Assembly: GCF_003287275.1 (NCBI RefSeq)
Contig: NZ_QEVW01000009.1
Span: forward strand, 412,034 to 476,033
Length of the DNA stretch: 64,000 nucleotides
Direction of reading: 5' to 3'
From: Paenibacillus taichungensis
GTDB lineage: Bacteria > Bacillota > Bacilli > Paenibacillales > Paenibacillaceae
In this document: positions 9,034-16,672 of the stretch, piece after piece
How positions within the stretch are numbered: the first letter of the stretch is position 1
Layout: each line of letters starts with the position of its first letter
The notes under the pieces: generated by a model
Seen by the model: the letters and a program-made list of their open reading frames with translations, nothing else
The model's database searches: none
Told to the model about the DNA's origin: nothing
Translations under genes and position numbers: made by a program

Positions 9034-10014
9034 ATGGCATGGCTATGTATAGAGGAGGCGAATGGTATATTTACGCAAATAGGTGAGATAGCCGAAACGA
9101 TTCCTGTAGTAGCGCCTGAAACAAAATGTGATATTGTTTATCATCTTTTCAAATCGAATCCAAATCTGGAAGGTGTAGCAGTTATGGGAGAACAAGCTGT
9201 GTCATTAATGATGCGAGCTCGGTTCTTCCAGCAGATTGGTACACAGTATGGCTATAATTTGTATATGGGACGCCCTGTGGAACTGGTTATGAATGCCCGG
9301 GCACTGGTCGTCGATTACGCTGAACAGATTACGGATGTAAGCATACTGGCTATGAATCGATCTGAAGAAGAGTTATACGATCTAGTGCTTATAACAGCCG
9401 AAGGCGTTTTGTATGGAGCAGTTAGTATTCGACGTTTGCTGCTTGCTGTTGCGGATGTTCGAGCCGAAATGGCGATTTTTATGAATCCCTTGACAGGTCT
9501 TCCAGGTAACAGAATTATAGATGAACGATTGTATCAGTTACTGCAGCTTGATGATTTTAGTGTTCTATACATAGATTTGGATCACTTTAAATCCTACAAT
9601 GATAGCTATGGGTTCAAAATGGGGGATCAACTTATTCAAGCTACTGCTAATCTGCTCCGTAAACTTTTTGTTTTTCCAGAAGCTTTTCTTGGCCATATCG
9701 GTGGAGACGATTTTATTGCGATATTAAATCATCATGACTTTAGGTACGTTTGTGAAGAGGTGATAACAGGTTTTGAGAAGATCAAGGGAACGTTTTACAA
9801 TCAGGAGGACTTGGATAATCAGTATGTGTTGGGAGAAGGGCGTTCTGGACTGAACCGACCTATACCGCTTGTATCGGTGTCGATCGCTGTGGTCACGAAT
9901 CAAAGACAACAATATCAAAACATTGATCAAATTGTGAGTGAGGCGACACGGATAAAAAAAGTATGTAAATCGGTGAATGGCAGCATTATTTGTGGGAATG
10001 AGGAAGCTGTATAA
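9034..10014 (+). CDS. CBS-GGDEF protein, probable diguanylate cyclase
   Basis: A 326-residue soluble protein. The N-terminal half (about residues 10-135) looks like a CBS pair: MGEQAVSLMMRARFF, then MGRPVELVMNARALVVD and YDLVLITAEGVLYGAVSIRRLL. The C-terminal half is a GGDEF domain, with DLDHFKSYND and the signature GGDDF; Asp replaces the usual Glu at the fourth position, a conservative change, so activity is likely but not certain. The ribosome site before the ATG at 9034 is weak, which suggests coupling to the EAL gene ending 24 bases upstream. The pair may make and destroy c-di-GMP in response to a ligand of the CBS module. Confidence 0.82.
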   Translation: MAWLCIEEANGIFTQIGEIAETIPVVAPETKCDIVYHLFKSNPNLEGVAVMGEQAVSLMMRARFFQQIGTQYGYNLYMGRPVELVMNARALVVDYAEQITDVSILAMNRSEEELYDLVLITAEGVLYGAVSIRRLLLAVADVRAEMAIFMNPLTGLPGNRIIDERLYQLLQLDDFSVLYIDLDHFKSYNDSYGFKMGDQLIQATANLLRKLFVFPEAFLGHIGGDDFIAILNHHDFRYVCEEVITGFEKIKGTFYNQEDLDNQYVLGEGRSGLNRPIPLVSVSIAVVTNQRQQYQNIDQIVSEATRIKKVCKSVNGSIICGNEEAV

Positions 10015-10046
10015 CCATAACTGTCGGGAGATTTATTAGCTGCGGA

Positions 10047-10094
10047 AAAAACCGTTATTCATCAGGTAAAAGGGACCTGTAAATAACGGTTTTT
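10047..10094. terminator. Bidirectional terminator
   Basis: AAAACCGTTATT pairs with AATAACGGTTTT, with an inner CAGGT/ACCTG pairing. An A run lies on the left and a T run on the right, so it can serve both the GGDEF gene and the convergent FlxA-like gene. Confidence 0.85.
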
Positions 10095-10127
10095 AATTGC
10101 GGAATTGTTATCCATTATGTAATCTAA

Positions 10128-10937
10128 TTAAACCCGAATGTCGAGTGTAGTGTAGGGTGGGGCAGGGGATGAATTTGATTGCGTCTCTTGTATTTTTCCT
10201 GTGTCTTTATCACCCTGCACACCATTGGAGTTCTTCGATTTGTTTTCGGTCCTATTTTCTTTACTCACTTCCTGATCTCCATCTGTATGAGATGGTGGAG
10301 TCGAATGGGCAGCTTCTGTTGGTACAGGTTGGTTGATTTCTTTCAATTTTTCCCCGATGGACTGATCAACTTTGCGGATTTGAGAATCAATCTCTTGGAC
10401 CATCTCACGCTTCATTTGAAAAACGGTTTGTTCCGCGTTCTCCAGCATCATCGACTTACCCATGTCGTTTCCTACATCATTATCGAGAACGATCCGGTCG
10501 AAGCGAGTTTCTCCTTCTAATGTTTGTATTGACCCGTGCATGCGATCACGCAAACCGACCAGTTTGCCTAACTGATCATAAGTCTGGCTATGTTTGATTA
10601 GATGACCCATTGCCGGAGCCTGATTTTCGCTAGAGAGCTCAGACGGTTGCGGCTGTTGTTGCTTAGGTTGCTCAGACTGCTTCAATTTATTTTTTTCTTG
10701 AATCTCCTCGCTTTTGATTTGAGCGATTTGATTATCGACCTGTTGGATGAAACTCGTTATAGATTTAATTCGCTCGGCCTTAATTTTGGAGTCCAACTGA
10801 TCATTGGATTTGACGGATTGTAGTTCCTCATTCAGCCTAATTTTTTGTTTCATAAGTCCCTGAATTTCCTTATCTCTGCTGGAGACTTGGCTACCGGGGG
10901 TGATGCTGCTTTTGGACGCAGGTGAAATTGAATTCAT
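10128..10937 (-). CDS. FlxA-like coiled-coil protein, unknown function
   Basis: A 269-residue hydrophilic protein with no signal peptide or membrane segment. Residues about 20-90 form a charged coiled coil, with repeated K/E/Q heptads such as [16 protein letters not shown], resembling the FlxA-like family. A Q/P-rich linker, a second helical part ([18 protein letters not shown]) and a disordered S/T/N/K tail follow. The start ATG at 10937 has GAAGGGGAAAAG upstream on the minus strand. The FlxA-like label rests on pattern only. It is convergent with the c-di-GMP pair. Confidence 0.7.
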   Translation of the reverse strand: MNSISPASKSSITPGSQVSSRDKEIQGLMKQKIRLNEELQSVKSNDQLDSKIKAERIKSITSFIQQVDNQIAQIKSEEIQEKNKLKQSEQPKQQQPQPSELSSENQAPAMGHLIKHSQTYDQLGKLVGLRDRMHGSIQTLEGETRFDRIVLDNDVGNDMGKSMMLENAEQTVFQMKREMVQEIDSQIRKVDQSIGEKLKEINQPVPTEAAHSTPPSHTDGDQEVSKENRTENKSKNSNGVQGDKDTGKIQETQSNSSPAPPYTTLDIRV

Positions 10938-11042
10938 GGTCTTTTCCCCTTCTTCGTTATATCGTGGATCTACTTACATATATCGGATGTTACGAGAAGC
11001 AAATGAAGGTTCCTCGCTAATAAGTTGACTTTCACTTGTGTA

Positions 11043-11079
11043 TTGCTTACTTGCTGATAATAATTGATAATGGTTATCA
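11043..11079 (+). promoter_or_regulatory. Promoter and Fur box upstream of the first AraC-lipoprotein ORF
   Basis: TTGCTT (11043-11048), 17 bases, then GATAAT (11066-11071) form a plausible sigma-A promoter. The near-palindrome TGATAAT-G-GTTATCA (11065-11079) matches the 7-1-7 Fur operator with one mismatch and covers the -10. Iron-loaded Fur would block RNA polymerase here. Another GATAAT copy lies at 11056-11061. Confidence 0.7.
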
Positions 11080-11130
11080 ATGAGTAAGGACTGTTTGGTC
11101 AATATATTTAGACGGAGTTGGGTTAGTGAA

Positions 11131-13089
11131 ATGTGGAATAATTATTACATACTCTGGAACTATGCTGCTGTGAGTATTGCGGATATACGTTATATGGAGT
11201 TAGGGCCAGCTGAGGAGCTAACATATAAATTCCCTGCGAGCACGTTTGTGTTCACCATCCAGGGTAAAGCCTATGTGACCATAAACGATCAGAAGCATGA
11301 AGTAAGTCGTTTTTATGTTCTCCATGGTGGAAAGGGAAGCGTGCTGCATATTGAAGCTGGACAATCCGGATTGAACCTGTTCTACCTTATGTACAAATCA
11401 AGCTTGCCAAGTGGAGGAAGAACCGATTTAGTAAACATGTTGGAGCGCACGAATCCATTTCAGCTCAGCTATGGTTTTCCCCCCAATTCACCAGTTGTGC
11501 TTTATGAGCAAGTTAAACAGATACACACATTATGGAATCAAAAGAACCCCATACATCATTTTCAGGCAAAAAGCCTGTTTTATCCTTTTGTAGAGCAAGT
11601 ATCGGCACAAATTCCTTATGCTGCAGCTCGGTATTCCGTTACAGATCAGGTCAGCAAAGTCATCGGAATTGTGGAATCCTCTTATGCTGAGCCATTGACG
11701 CTGCATGTTCTGGCAGAGAGGATCGGCAGCAGTCCCAGAAGTCTGTCCCGCAAGTTCAAGCAGGCCACGGGTTATAGTCCAATCGACTATTTGATTCAGT
11801 TCCGTTTGTTCAAGGCCAAGGAGATGCTGCTGCATACCGACGCTACATTGGATGAGATTGCAGCAGGCATCGGATATCCGGACGGATATTATCTGGGACG
11901 TATGTTCAAAAAACATACAGGCGTTTCTCCGCTTCAGTTCAAGGAGCAAACATCAGAACCCTTAAAATGGCCTGATCTGACATCAACGTTGGCGCGAAAT
12001 GACATTTCCAGCGAAAGAGCTGGAAGGTATGTTTATAACGATGATGATAATCATTATCAATATAAACGCGGAGGGTCATTGTACATGAATAGACAGACAA
12101 GAACGGGAATGTTGCTTAGTATTTTATTAAGTCTCACTTTACTGCTCAGTGCCTGTTCGCCAGGGACAGCAAGTAATTCTGGGGGAGTAACAGCCGGAAG
12201 CAAAGGGACTTCGAATACCTCTAGCACAGTAACGGCAGACAGCCAATCGAGCACTTCCGAGCCTCGTATTATCTCGACGGTTAAAGGAGATATCACGGTC
12301 CCGGCTGAACCGAAACGAATTGTAGTTGATTTATATTTGGGAAGCCTGATTGCTTTGGGAATCAAACCAGTCGGTACACCGGAAATGAATTTGAAGAATC
12401 CCTATTTTATCAAATCACTTGAGGGCGTAGAGAATATTGGTGAATACGAAACCATTTCTCTTGAAAAGGTGTTGGAACTTCAACCAGACCTGATTGTCAC
12501 AGGTGATCCTGATTTGTTTGATTCTTTTAGCAAAATTGCGCCTACGCTTGTTGTTCCTTATGGAGAGTTGAAAAATACCCATGAAGAGATCGCTTATTTC
12601 GGTAAAGCGTTGAACAAGGAAAAAGAGGCTGAATCATGGTTGGCCGATTACGATGGACGAATTGCAGATGCCAAGAAGCGTGTAAGTGAAGCAATCGATG
12701 CAGATGCAGAAGTATCAGTTATGCAATTTTACGATAAAGCACCGTTAGCCTTTGGTGATAATTTTGGGCGTGGAGGTCAGGCTGTGTATAGTGCTCTCGG
12801 ATTGAATCCTCCGGTAGACAAAAAAGAGATATTAATGAAAGATCAGCTTGTTGAAGTTTCGTCCGAATCCATACCCGAATTTGCTGGTGATTACATTATT
12901 CTTACGGCAGACAACCTGACTGTAGAGGAATTAAAGTCTAAGCCGGTATGGAATTCGCTTGATGCCGTCAAGAATGATCGTGTGTTTATCTGGAGTCCGG
13001 ATCGTTCATGGTACTTTGACCCGATTGCAACCTTGGATCAGACCGAGGAATTGGCAGCTTGGTTTACGAAGAAAGCGGATCAAAAATAA
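11131..13089 (+). CDS. AraC regulator fused in frame to a siderophore-binding lipoprotein (copy 1)
   Basis: A single 652-codon frame. Residues about 1-150 are a cupin-like effector domain (VLHGGKGSVLHIEA). Residues about 176-273 are two AraC helix-turn-helix motifs (LAERIGSSPRSLSRKFKQ; GYPDGYYLGRMFKKHTGVSP). A roughly 45-codon linker follows, then Met-319 begins a lipoprotein signal (LLLSAC, Cys-342) and a FeuA/FepB-type periplasmic-binding domain (VPAEPKRIVVDLYLGSLIALG). The ATG at 11131 aligns with the start of copy 2; an in-frame ATG at 11080 lies against the Fur box and is less likely. B. subtilis Btr also joins AraC to a FeuA-like domain, but without a signal peptide. No permease or ATPase gene is nearby. 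Confidence 0.85.
   Translation: MWNNYYILWNYAAVSIADIRYMELGPAEELTYKFPASTFVFTIQGKAYVTINDQKHEVSRFYVLHGGKGSVLHIEAGQSGLNLFYLMYKSSLPSGGRTDLVNMLERTNPFQLSYGFPPNSPVVLYEQVKQIHTLWNQKNPIHHFQAKSLFYPFVEQVSAQIPYAAARYSVTDQVSKVIGIVESSYAEPLTLHVLAERIGSSPRSLSRKFKQATGYSPIDYLIQFRLFKAKEMLLHTDATLDEIAAGIGYPDGYYLGRMFKKHTGVSPLQFKEQTSEPLKWPDLTSTLARNDISSERAGRYVYNDDDNHYQYKRGGSLYMNRQTRTGMLLSILLSLTLLLSACSPGTASNSGGVTAGSKGTSNTSSTVTADSQSSTSEPRIISTVKGDITVPAEPKRIVVDLYLGSLIALGIKPVGTPEMNLKNPYFIKSLEGVENIGEYETISLEKVLELQPDLIVTGDPDLFDSFSKIAPTLVVPYGELKNTHEEIAYFGKALNKEKEAESWLADYDGRIADAKKRVSEAIDADAEVSVMQFYDKAPLAFGDNFGRGGQAVYSALGLNPPVDKKEILMKDQLVEVSSESIPEFAGDYIILTADNLTVEELKSKPVWNSLDAVKNDRVFIWSPDRSWYFDPIATLDQTEELAAWFTKKADQK
12034..12075 (+). 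promoter_or_regulatory. Internal Fur box and ribosome site inside copy 1
   Basis: GATGATGATAATCATTATC (12040-12058) matches the 19-base Fur consensus at 18 positions. TATAAC (12034-12039) directly before it could be a -10, though no good -35 is visible. GGAGGG (12070-12075) stands 9 bases ahead of the ATG at 12085. All of this lies within the open AraC-lipoprotein frame. Confidence 0.75.
12085..13089 (+). CDS. Siderophore-binding lipoprotein from internal start (copy 1)
   Basis: Probable independent product of 334 residues, starting at an internal ATG with GGAGGG 9 bases upstream. Positive residues at the N-terminus (NRQTR), a hydrophobic core and the lipobox LLSAC (Cys-24) predict lipidation. 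A Ser/Thr-rich spacer leads to the PF01497-type iron-siderophore binding fold. It would capture ferric siderophore outside the cell and pass it to a FecCD-type permease encoded elsewhere. It has the same frame and stop as the fused ORF, so both products may be made. The siderophore type cannot be deduced. Confidence 0.75.
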   Translation: MNRQTRTGMLLSILLSLTLLLSACSPGTASNSGGVTAGSKGTSNTSSTVTADSQSSTSEPRIISTVKGDITVPAEPKRIVVDLYLGSLIALGIKPVGTPEMNLKNPYFIKSLEGVENIGEYETISLEKVLELQPDLIVTGDPDLFDSFSKIAPTLVVPYGELKNTHEEIAYFGKALNKEKEAESWLADYDGRIADAKKRVSEAIDADAEVSVMQFYDKAPLAFGDNFGRGGQAVYSALGLNPPVDKKEILMKDQLVEVSSESIPEFAGDYIILTADNLTVEELKSKPVWNSLDAVKNDRVFIWSPDRSWYFDPIATLDQTEELAAWFTKKADQK

Positions 13090-13114
13090 ATCTTTCGGTG
13101 CATTGGTTGGTAAA

Positions 13115-13158
13115 ATTGAATCCCGGTCAAAATACAGTTGATAATGAAAATTATTATC
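13115..13158 (+). promoter_or_regulatory. Promoter and Fur box upstream of copy 2
   Basis: TTGAAT (about 13116-13121), 18 bases, then GATAAT. The 19-base element GATAATGAAAATTATTATC (13140-13158) matches the Fur consensus at 17 of 19 positions and covers the -10. Confidence 0.7.
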
Positions 13159-13215
13159 ACCTATAATAAAGAAATCATAGTGAACCACTAACGCTAGGTT
13201 AGAGGGTGGTTTGCA

Positions 13216-13244
13216 GAACAAAGACCTGTACAAGGTCTTTGTTC
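13216..13244 (+). other. Hairpin in the leader of copy 2
   Basis: A perfect 11-base inverted repeat, GAACAAAGACC and GGTCTTTGTTC, with a 7-base loop between the Fur box and the second AraC start at 13274. No T run follows, so it is a poor intrinsic terminator. It could stabilise the mRNA, hinder upstream readthrough or be an operator. Confidence 0.5.
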
Positions 13245-13273
13245 CTGGTGAGACTGGGATTGGAGAGTAATCG

Positions 13274-15253
13274 ATGCAATTAAACGAACAGATGCAATGC
13301 TGGAACCACGCGGCTGTTAAAATTCTGGATATACGCCGAATCGTCATGGAGGCAGGGGAGATACAAGAGTCCTATTTACTTCCGGCAAACGCTTTTATAT
13401 ACAGTATTCGGGGTGCAGCTCAACTTAAAATGGATGGAAAAACACACGAAGTACAGCGATTCTGTATTCTGCATGGTGGTAAAGGATCATCACTGGATAT
13501 TCGGGTGAGAAAAAAGTTTGAATATTATTTGCTGTTCTACAGGGCATTCCTTGCGTTCCCAACTCATCGTAAAACATGGCGGTTGCCACAACCTCCTCAG
13601 GGTGCTCCGTTCTCATTGCAATATGGATTTACGCCGAGCAATCCTCTTGTTATATTGCGCTTTTTTGATGAATTGGAGAAAGCTTGGGATCAGGCGAGCA
13701 GACTGGACTTGCTTCAAGTGAAAAGTTTGTTCTACCAATTTATTCATGAGCTGTTGTTTCAATTGGCAGAGCAGGAGGTCAGAACAGTGCTTCCAGACCC
13801 TATTGAGCAAACACTTCGCTACATTCAGCAACATTATAGGGAACAGGTAACTCTGGATTTTCTGGCTGAACAATTCAACTACAGTTCCCGTCATTTATCC
13901 ATGCAATTTAAACGAAAGACAGGACACAGTCCAATTGATTATCTCATTCAAACGAGACTGAACAAGGCCCGGAAACTGCTTGTACGATCTGATGCCACCC
14001 TGCGTGAAATCGCGGCAGAAGTAGGATACACGGATGTGTATTATTTCAGCCGTATTTTCAAAAAACATGTGGGCCTGTCCCCCACACTCTATCAGCGGAA
14101 AATAAGAGACCAGACTCTTGCAGAGGATCGTCCATTACAATTCTCCGAATCGTCCATTGGCTGGAGATGGATGCGAGGATATATTGATTATGAGAATCAT
14201 TATCAATATATAGACGGAGGGTCTACATCAATGAAAAGAAGAAAAACAAGCTCAAGCATGATTTTGGTTGCACTTTTAAGCATCACAATGCTTTTATCGG
14301 CATGCTCCGCTGGCTCAGCAACAACAACAGCTACGGGGGAAGGCACGAATGCGAACTCTTCTACGAGCACAGCCGCATCTTCATCATCAGATTCAGGTAG
14401 TCAAACGAACAACGAAAATGGAACACGCACGGTCTCCACGGTTAAAGGTGATGTGGTTGTCCCGGCAAATCCTAAACGGGTTGTTGTACTTTATCTTCAA
14501 GGAGATGTTGTAGCGCTTGGCATTAAGCCTATTGCGACTTCTGACGTATTTGATGGGGCTGCATATAAGAATGAGCTTGAAGGTGTAAATTCACTGGGCA
14601 CCTGGTTTGAACCAAACCCTGAGGCGGTTATTGATCTTGACCCGGATTTGATCATTGTTCCTTCAGAAGAGACTTACACGCTATTGAAAGATATTGCACC
14701 AACTGTTTATGTCCCATATGAGAAATTGACAACGGAAGAAAGACTTCATAGTATAGCTAGCATTTTCGGCAAAGAGCAGGAAGCCGACGTTTTAATCGAC
14801 AATCTCAACAGCAAAGTCGAAGAGAGCAAGAAAACACTTGCTGATGCAGGCATACTGGACAAAACAGCTTCCATCGTCGAGGGTGGGCTGAAAGAGATGG
14901 TCATTGTAGAAAGTAAGCAATACGGCCGAGGATCTCAGGCTATATACGAGTACTTGGAAATGAAAGCACCTGAAGCGGTCCAGAAAAAAATTGACGTCGT
15001 TTCCGACGCGGCAGGTTCGACCTTGTCCATGGAGGTTCTTCCAGAATATATGGGAGATTACGTATTTCGTTCGGTATATGAAGGCGCAGATAACCTGAAC
15101 GATAACCCAATCTGGAATAGCATACCCGCTATCAAAGAAGGCCGTCTAATCGAAATTGACTTTGATTTCTTCTATTACTCGGATATCTATTCCATCAACA
15201 AGCAGATTGATTTCGTTGTCGAGCATTTACTGGCAGCACCCAAAGTAAAGTAA
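13274..15253 (+). CDS. AraC regulator fused in frame to a siderophore-binding lipoprotein (copy 2)
   Basis: Paralogue of the preceding ORF with the same plan in 659 residues: N-terminal cupin-like domain (ILHGGKGSSLDI), AraC helix-turn-helix pair (LAEQFNYSSRHLSMQFKRK; VGYTDVYYFSRIFKKHVG), a linker, internal Met-320, lipobox LLSAC (Cys-344) and a FeuA-type binding domain (VPANPKRVVVLYLQGDVVALG). GGAGAG at 13262-13267 supports the ATG. The linker again shows N-H-Y-Q-Y then G-G-S before the internal Met, because the Fur box and ribosome site are read as codons. The two copies are clearly duplicated but well diverged, so they probably recognise different siderophores. Confidence 0.85.
   Translation: MQLNEQMQCWNHAAVKILDIRRIVMEAGEIQESYLLPANAFIYSIRGAAQLKMDGKTHEVQRFCILHGGKGSSLDIRVRKKFEYYLLFYRAFLAFPTHRKTWRLPQPPQGAPFSLQYGFTPSNPLVILRFFDELEKAWDQASRLDLLQVKSLFYQFIHELLFQLAEQEVRTVLPDPIEQTLRYIQQHYREQVTLDFLAEQFNYSSRHLSMQFKRKTGHSPIDYLIQTRLNKARKLLVRSDATLREIAAEVGYTDVYYFSRIFKKHVGLSPTLYQRKIRDQTLAEDRPLQFSESSIGWRWMRGYIDYENHYQYIDGGSTSMKRRKTSSSMILVALLSITMLLSACSAGSATTTATGEGTNANSSTSTAASSSSDSGSQTNNENGTRTVSTVKGDVVVPANPKRVVVLYLQGDVVALGIKPIATSDVFDGAAYKNELEGVNSLGTWFEPNPEAVIDLDPDLIIVPSEETYTLLKDIAPTVYVPYEKLTTEERLHSIASIFGKEQEADVLIDNLNSKVEESKKTLADAGILDKTASIVEGGLKEMVIVESKQYGRGSQAIYEYLEMKAPEAVQKKIDVVSDAAGSTLSMEVLPEYMGDYVFRSVYEGADNLNDNPIWNSIPAIKEGRLIEIDFDFFYYSDIYSINKQIDFVVEHLLAAPKVK
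14157..14185 (+). promoter_or_regulatory. Internal sigma-A promoter inside copy 2
   Basis: TTGGCT (14157-14162), a 17-base spacer and TATATT (14180-14185), with the Fur box starting at the next base. This would give a separate, iron-repressed transcript for the lipoprotein alone. Confidence 0.6.
14186..14221 (+). promoter_or_regulatory. Internal Fur box and ribosome site inside copy 2
   Basis: GATTATGAGAATCATTATC (14186-14204) matches the Fur consensus at 17 of 19. GGAGGG (14216-14221) lies 9 bases before the ATG at 14231. The distance from box end to ribosome site is the same as in copy 1. Confidence 0.75.
14231..15253 (+). CDS. Siderophore-binding lipoprotein from internal start (copy 2)
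   Basis: Predicted 340-residue lipoprotein with an N-terminus MKRRKTSSS, a hydrophobic core and the lipobox LLSAC (Cys-25), then a low-complexity Ser/Thr/Asn spacer of about 40 residues and the FeuA-like binding domain (LDPDLIIVPSEETY, IAPTVYVPYE). It has its own promoter, Fur box and ribosome site but shares frame and stop with the AraC fusion. Role inferred: ferric-siderophore capture at the outer face of the membrane. Confidence 0.75.
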   Translation: MKRRKTSSSMILVALLSITMLLSACSAGSATTTATGEGTNANSSTSTAASSSSDSGSQTNNENGTRTVSTVKGDVVVPANPKRVVVLYLQGDVVALGIKPIATSDVFDGAAYKNELEGVNSLGTWFEPNPEAVIDLDPDLIIVPSEETYTLLKDIAPTVYVPYEKLTTEERLHSIASIFGKEQEADVLIDNLNSKVEESKKTLADAGILDKTASIVEGGLKEMVIVESKQYGRGSQAIYEYLEMKAPEAVQKKIDVVSDAAGSTLSMEVLPEYMGDYVFRSVYEGADNLNDNPIWNSIPAIKEGRLIEIDFDFFYYSDIYSINKQIDFVVEHLLAAPKVK

Positions 15254-15309
15254 TCAACAAATAAAAAAACGATGGTAGTTTTGTATAAGAAATGTTTGAA
15301 TTTTAGCCA

Positions 15310-15368
15310 TTGTAATTTGATAAGTTTCCCATTAGACTAGGAAAAGAGTGATAATGAGAATCGATATC
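15310..15368 (+). promoter_or_regulatory. Promoter and Fur box upstream of the ferredoxin-NADP reductase gene
   Basis: TTGTAA (15310-15315), 17 bases, TAGACT (15333-15338) could be a weak promoter. GATAATGAGAATCGATATC (15350-15368) matches the Fur consensus at 16 of 19 and would lie over the transcription start. Confidence 0.6.
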
Positions 15369-15410
15369 AAATAGTCGAGCGTTTTGGATCGAACTGATGG
15401 AGGTAACTAC

Positions 15411-16448
15411 ATGGATCAGCATTTGGAATTATATGATGTAACAATTATCGGCGGAGGACCTGCCGGCATGTATTCTGCATTTTACAGCGGCATGCGTGAT
15501 ATGAAGACCAAGTTGATTGAGGCGCGGGATAAATTGGGTGGTCGTATGCTCTTCTATCCAGAAAAAATGATCTGGGACGTTGGCGGTGTTACCCCGATTC
15601 TGTGTGAAAATTTGATTAAACAGCTGGAAGAACAGGCGAGAACGTTTGAGCCAACGATTGTGTTTGAACAGCAAATTGAAGGATTTGAGCGTCAGCCTGA
15701 TGGCACAATTCTGCTGACATCGAATACAGGAGAACAACACTGGACACGTACCGTCATATTGGCGATCGGGTATGGTATATATAAAATGGCGAAGCTGGAG
15801 CTTGAAGGCGCTGACCGTTATGAGGTTACCAATCTTCACTATACGGTACAGGAGCTGGAGCCTTTCCGTGGCAAACGGGTACTGATCTCAGGTGGAGGTG
15901 ATTCCGCGGTCGATTGGGCCAATGAGCTAGAAGCTTTGGCAGAGCAAGTGACGGTGGTGCATCGTCGTGACCGCTTTGGCGGATTGGAGCGCAATGTACT
16001 GCGAATGAGAGAATCCTCAGTGGATATTCGTACACCATATGCCGTTGATACCCTACATAGTCAAAGTGGGGAGATCATCGAACAGGTGACAATATCCCAT
16101 GTGGAGACAGGTGAGAGTGAAGTTCTTGATGTGGATGCGATTATCGTCAACCATGGCATGAAGAGTGATTTTGGCCCGATCCGGGATTGGGGACTTGATC
16201 TTGGTGAATGGCATGTGACCACAACAGAGAAGCTGCAAACGAATATTCCAGGCGTCTTCGCTGCAGGAGACTTTGTCGATTATGGAAGTAAATTGTATCT
16301 GATTGCTGGTACATTTACGGATGCAGCCCTTGCGGTAAACAGTGCAAAACTGTATATGGACCCTGAGGCGGAGAAAGTTGCCTATGTGTCTTCCCATAAC
16401 AGCCGTTTTAAGGAGAAAAATAAAGCACTTGGGGTCGTGGAAGAATAG
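15411..16448 (+). CDS. Ferredoxin/flavodoxin-NADP reductase (YcgT/YumC type)
   Basis: A 345-residue thioredoxin-reductase-like flavoprotein that lacks the CxxC redox pair. It has the FAD motif [14 protein letters not shown] (about 14-27), the NADP motif [13 protein letters not shown] and the C-terminal FAD motif [11 protein letters not shown]. Such enzymes move electrons between NADPH and ferredoxin or flavodoxin; the paralogue ycgT is Fur-regulated in B. subtilis, which fits the Fur box here. It may supply electrons for reductive iron release. The ATG at 15411 has GGAGGT at 15399-15404. Confidence 0.9.
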   Translation: MDQHLELYDVTIIGGGPAGMYSAFYSGMRDMKTKLIEARDKLGGRMLFYPEKMIWDVGGVTPILCENLIKQLEEQARTFEPTIVFEQQIEGFERQPDGTILLTSNTGEQHWTRTVILAIGYGIYKMAKLELEGADRYEVTNLHYTVQELEPFRGKRVLISGGGDSAVDWANELEALAEQVTVVHRRDRFGGLERNVLRMRESSVDIRTPYAVDTLHSQSGEIIEQVTISHVETGESEVLDVDAIIVNHGMKSDFGPIRDWGLDLGEWHVTTTEKLQTNIPGVFAAGDFVDYGSKLYLIAGTFTDAALAVNSAKLYMDPEAEKVAYVSSHNSRFKEKNKALGVVEE

Positions 16449-16490
16449 AATCTCTTCATATAATTGTAACTCCAAGTTCAAATCAAATGA

Positions 16491-16524
16491 AGTAGTTCTG
16501 GCTAATGCCGGAACTGCTTTTTTT
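16491..16524 (+). terminator. Terminator after the reductase gene
   Basis: AGTAGTTCTGG pairs with CCGGAACTGCT (G-T pairs allowed) and is followed by seven T residues. Confidence 0.85.
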
Positions 16525-16672
16525 GATTCCATTTTCGGTATGAACCTCCTCGAATTGCACAACATAGAACAGGCACCGGAATTGAACATGAATCATCAAC
16601 TGTCTATAATGAGCCTTATATGTGGGGAAAAACATCAAGAAACGTCAAACAGATTAGAGTGGAGTTCAGAAT

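Noticed and set aside
11131..15253. Sequencing error removing a stop codon between AraC and lipoprotein genes
   Set aside because: Both paralogues lack a stop over about 45 codons and keep the same frame and spacing. Two independent errors of the same kind are unlikely, though resequencing would settle it.
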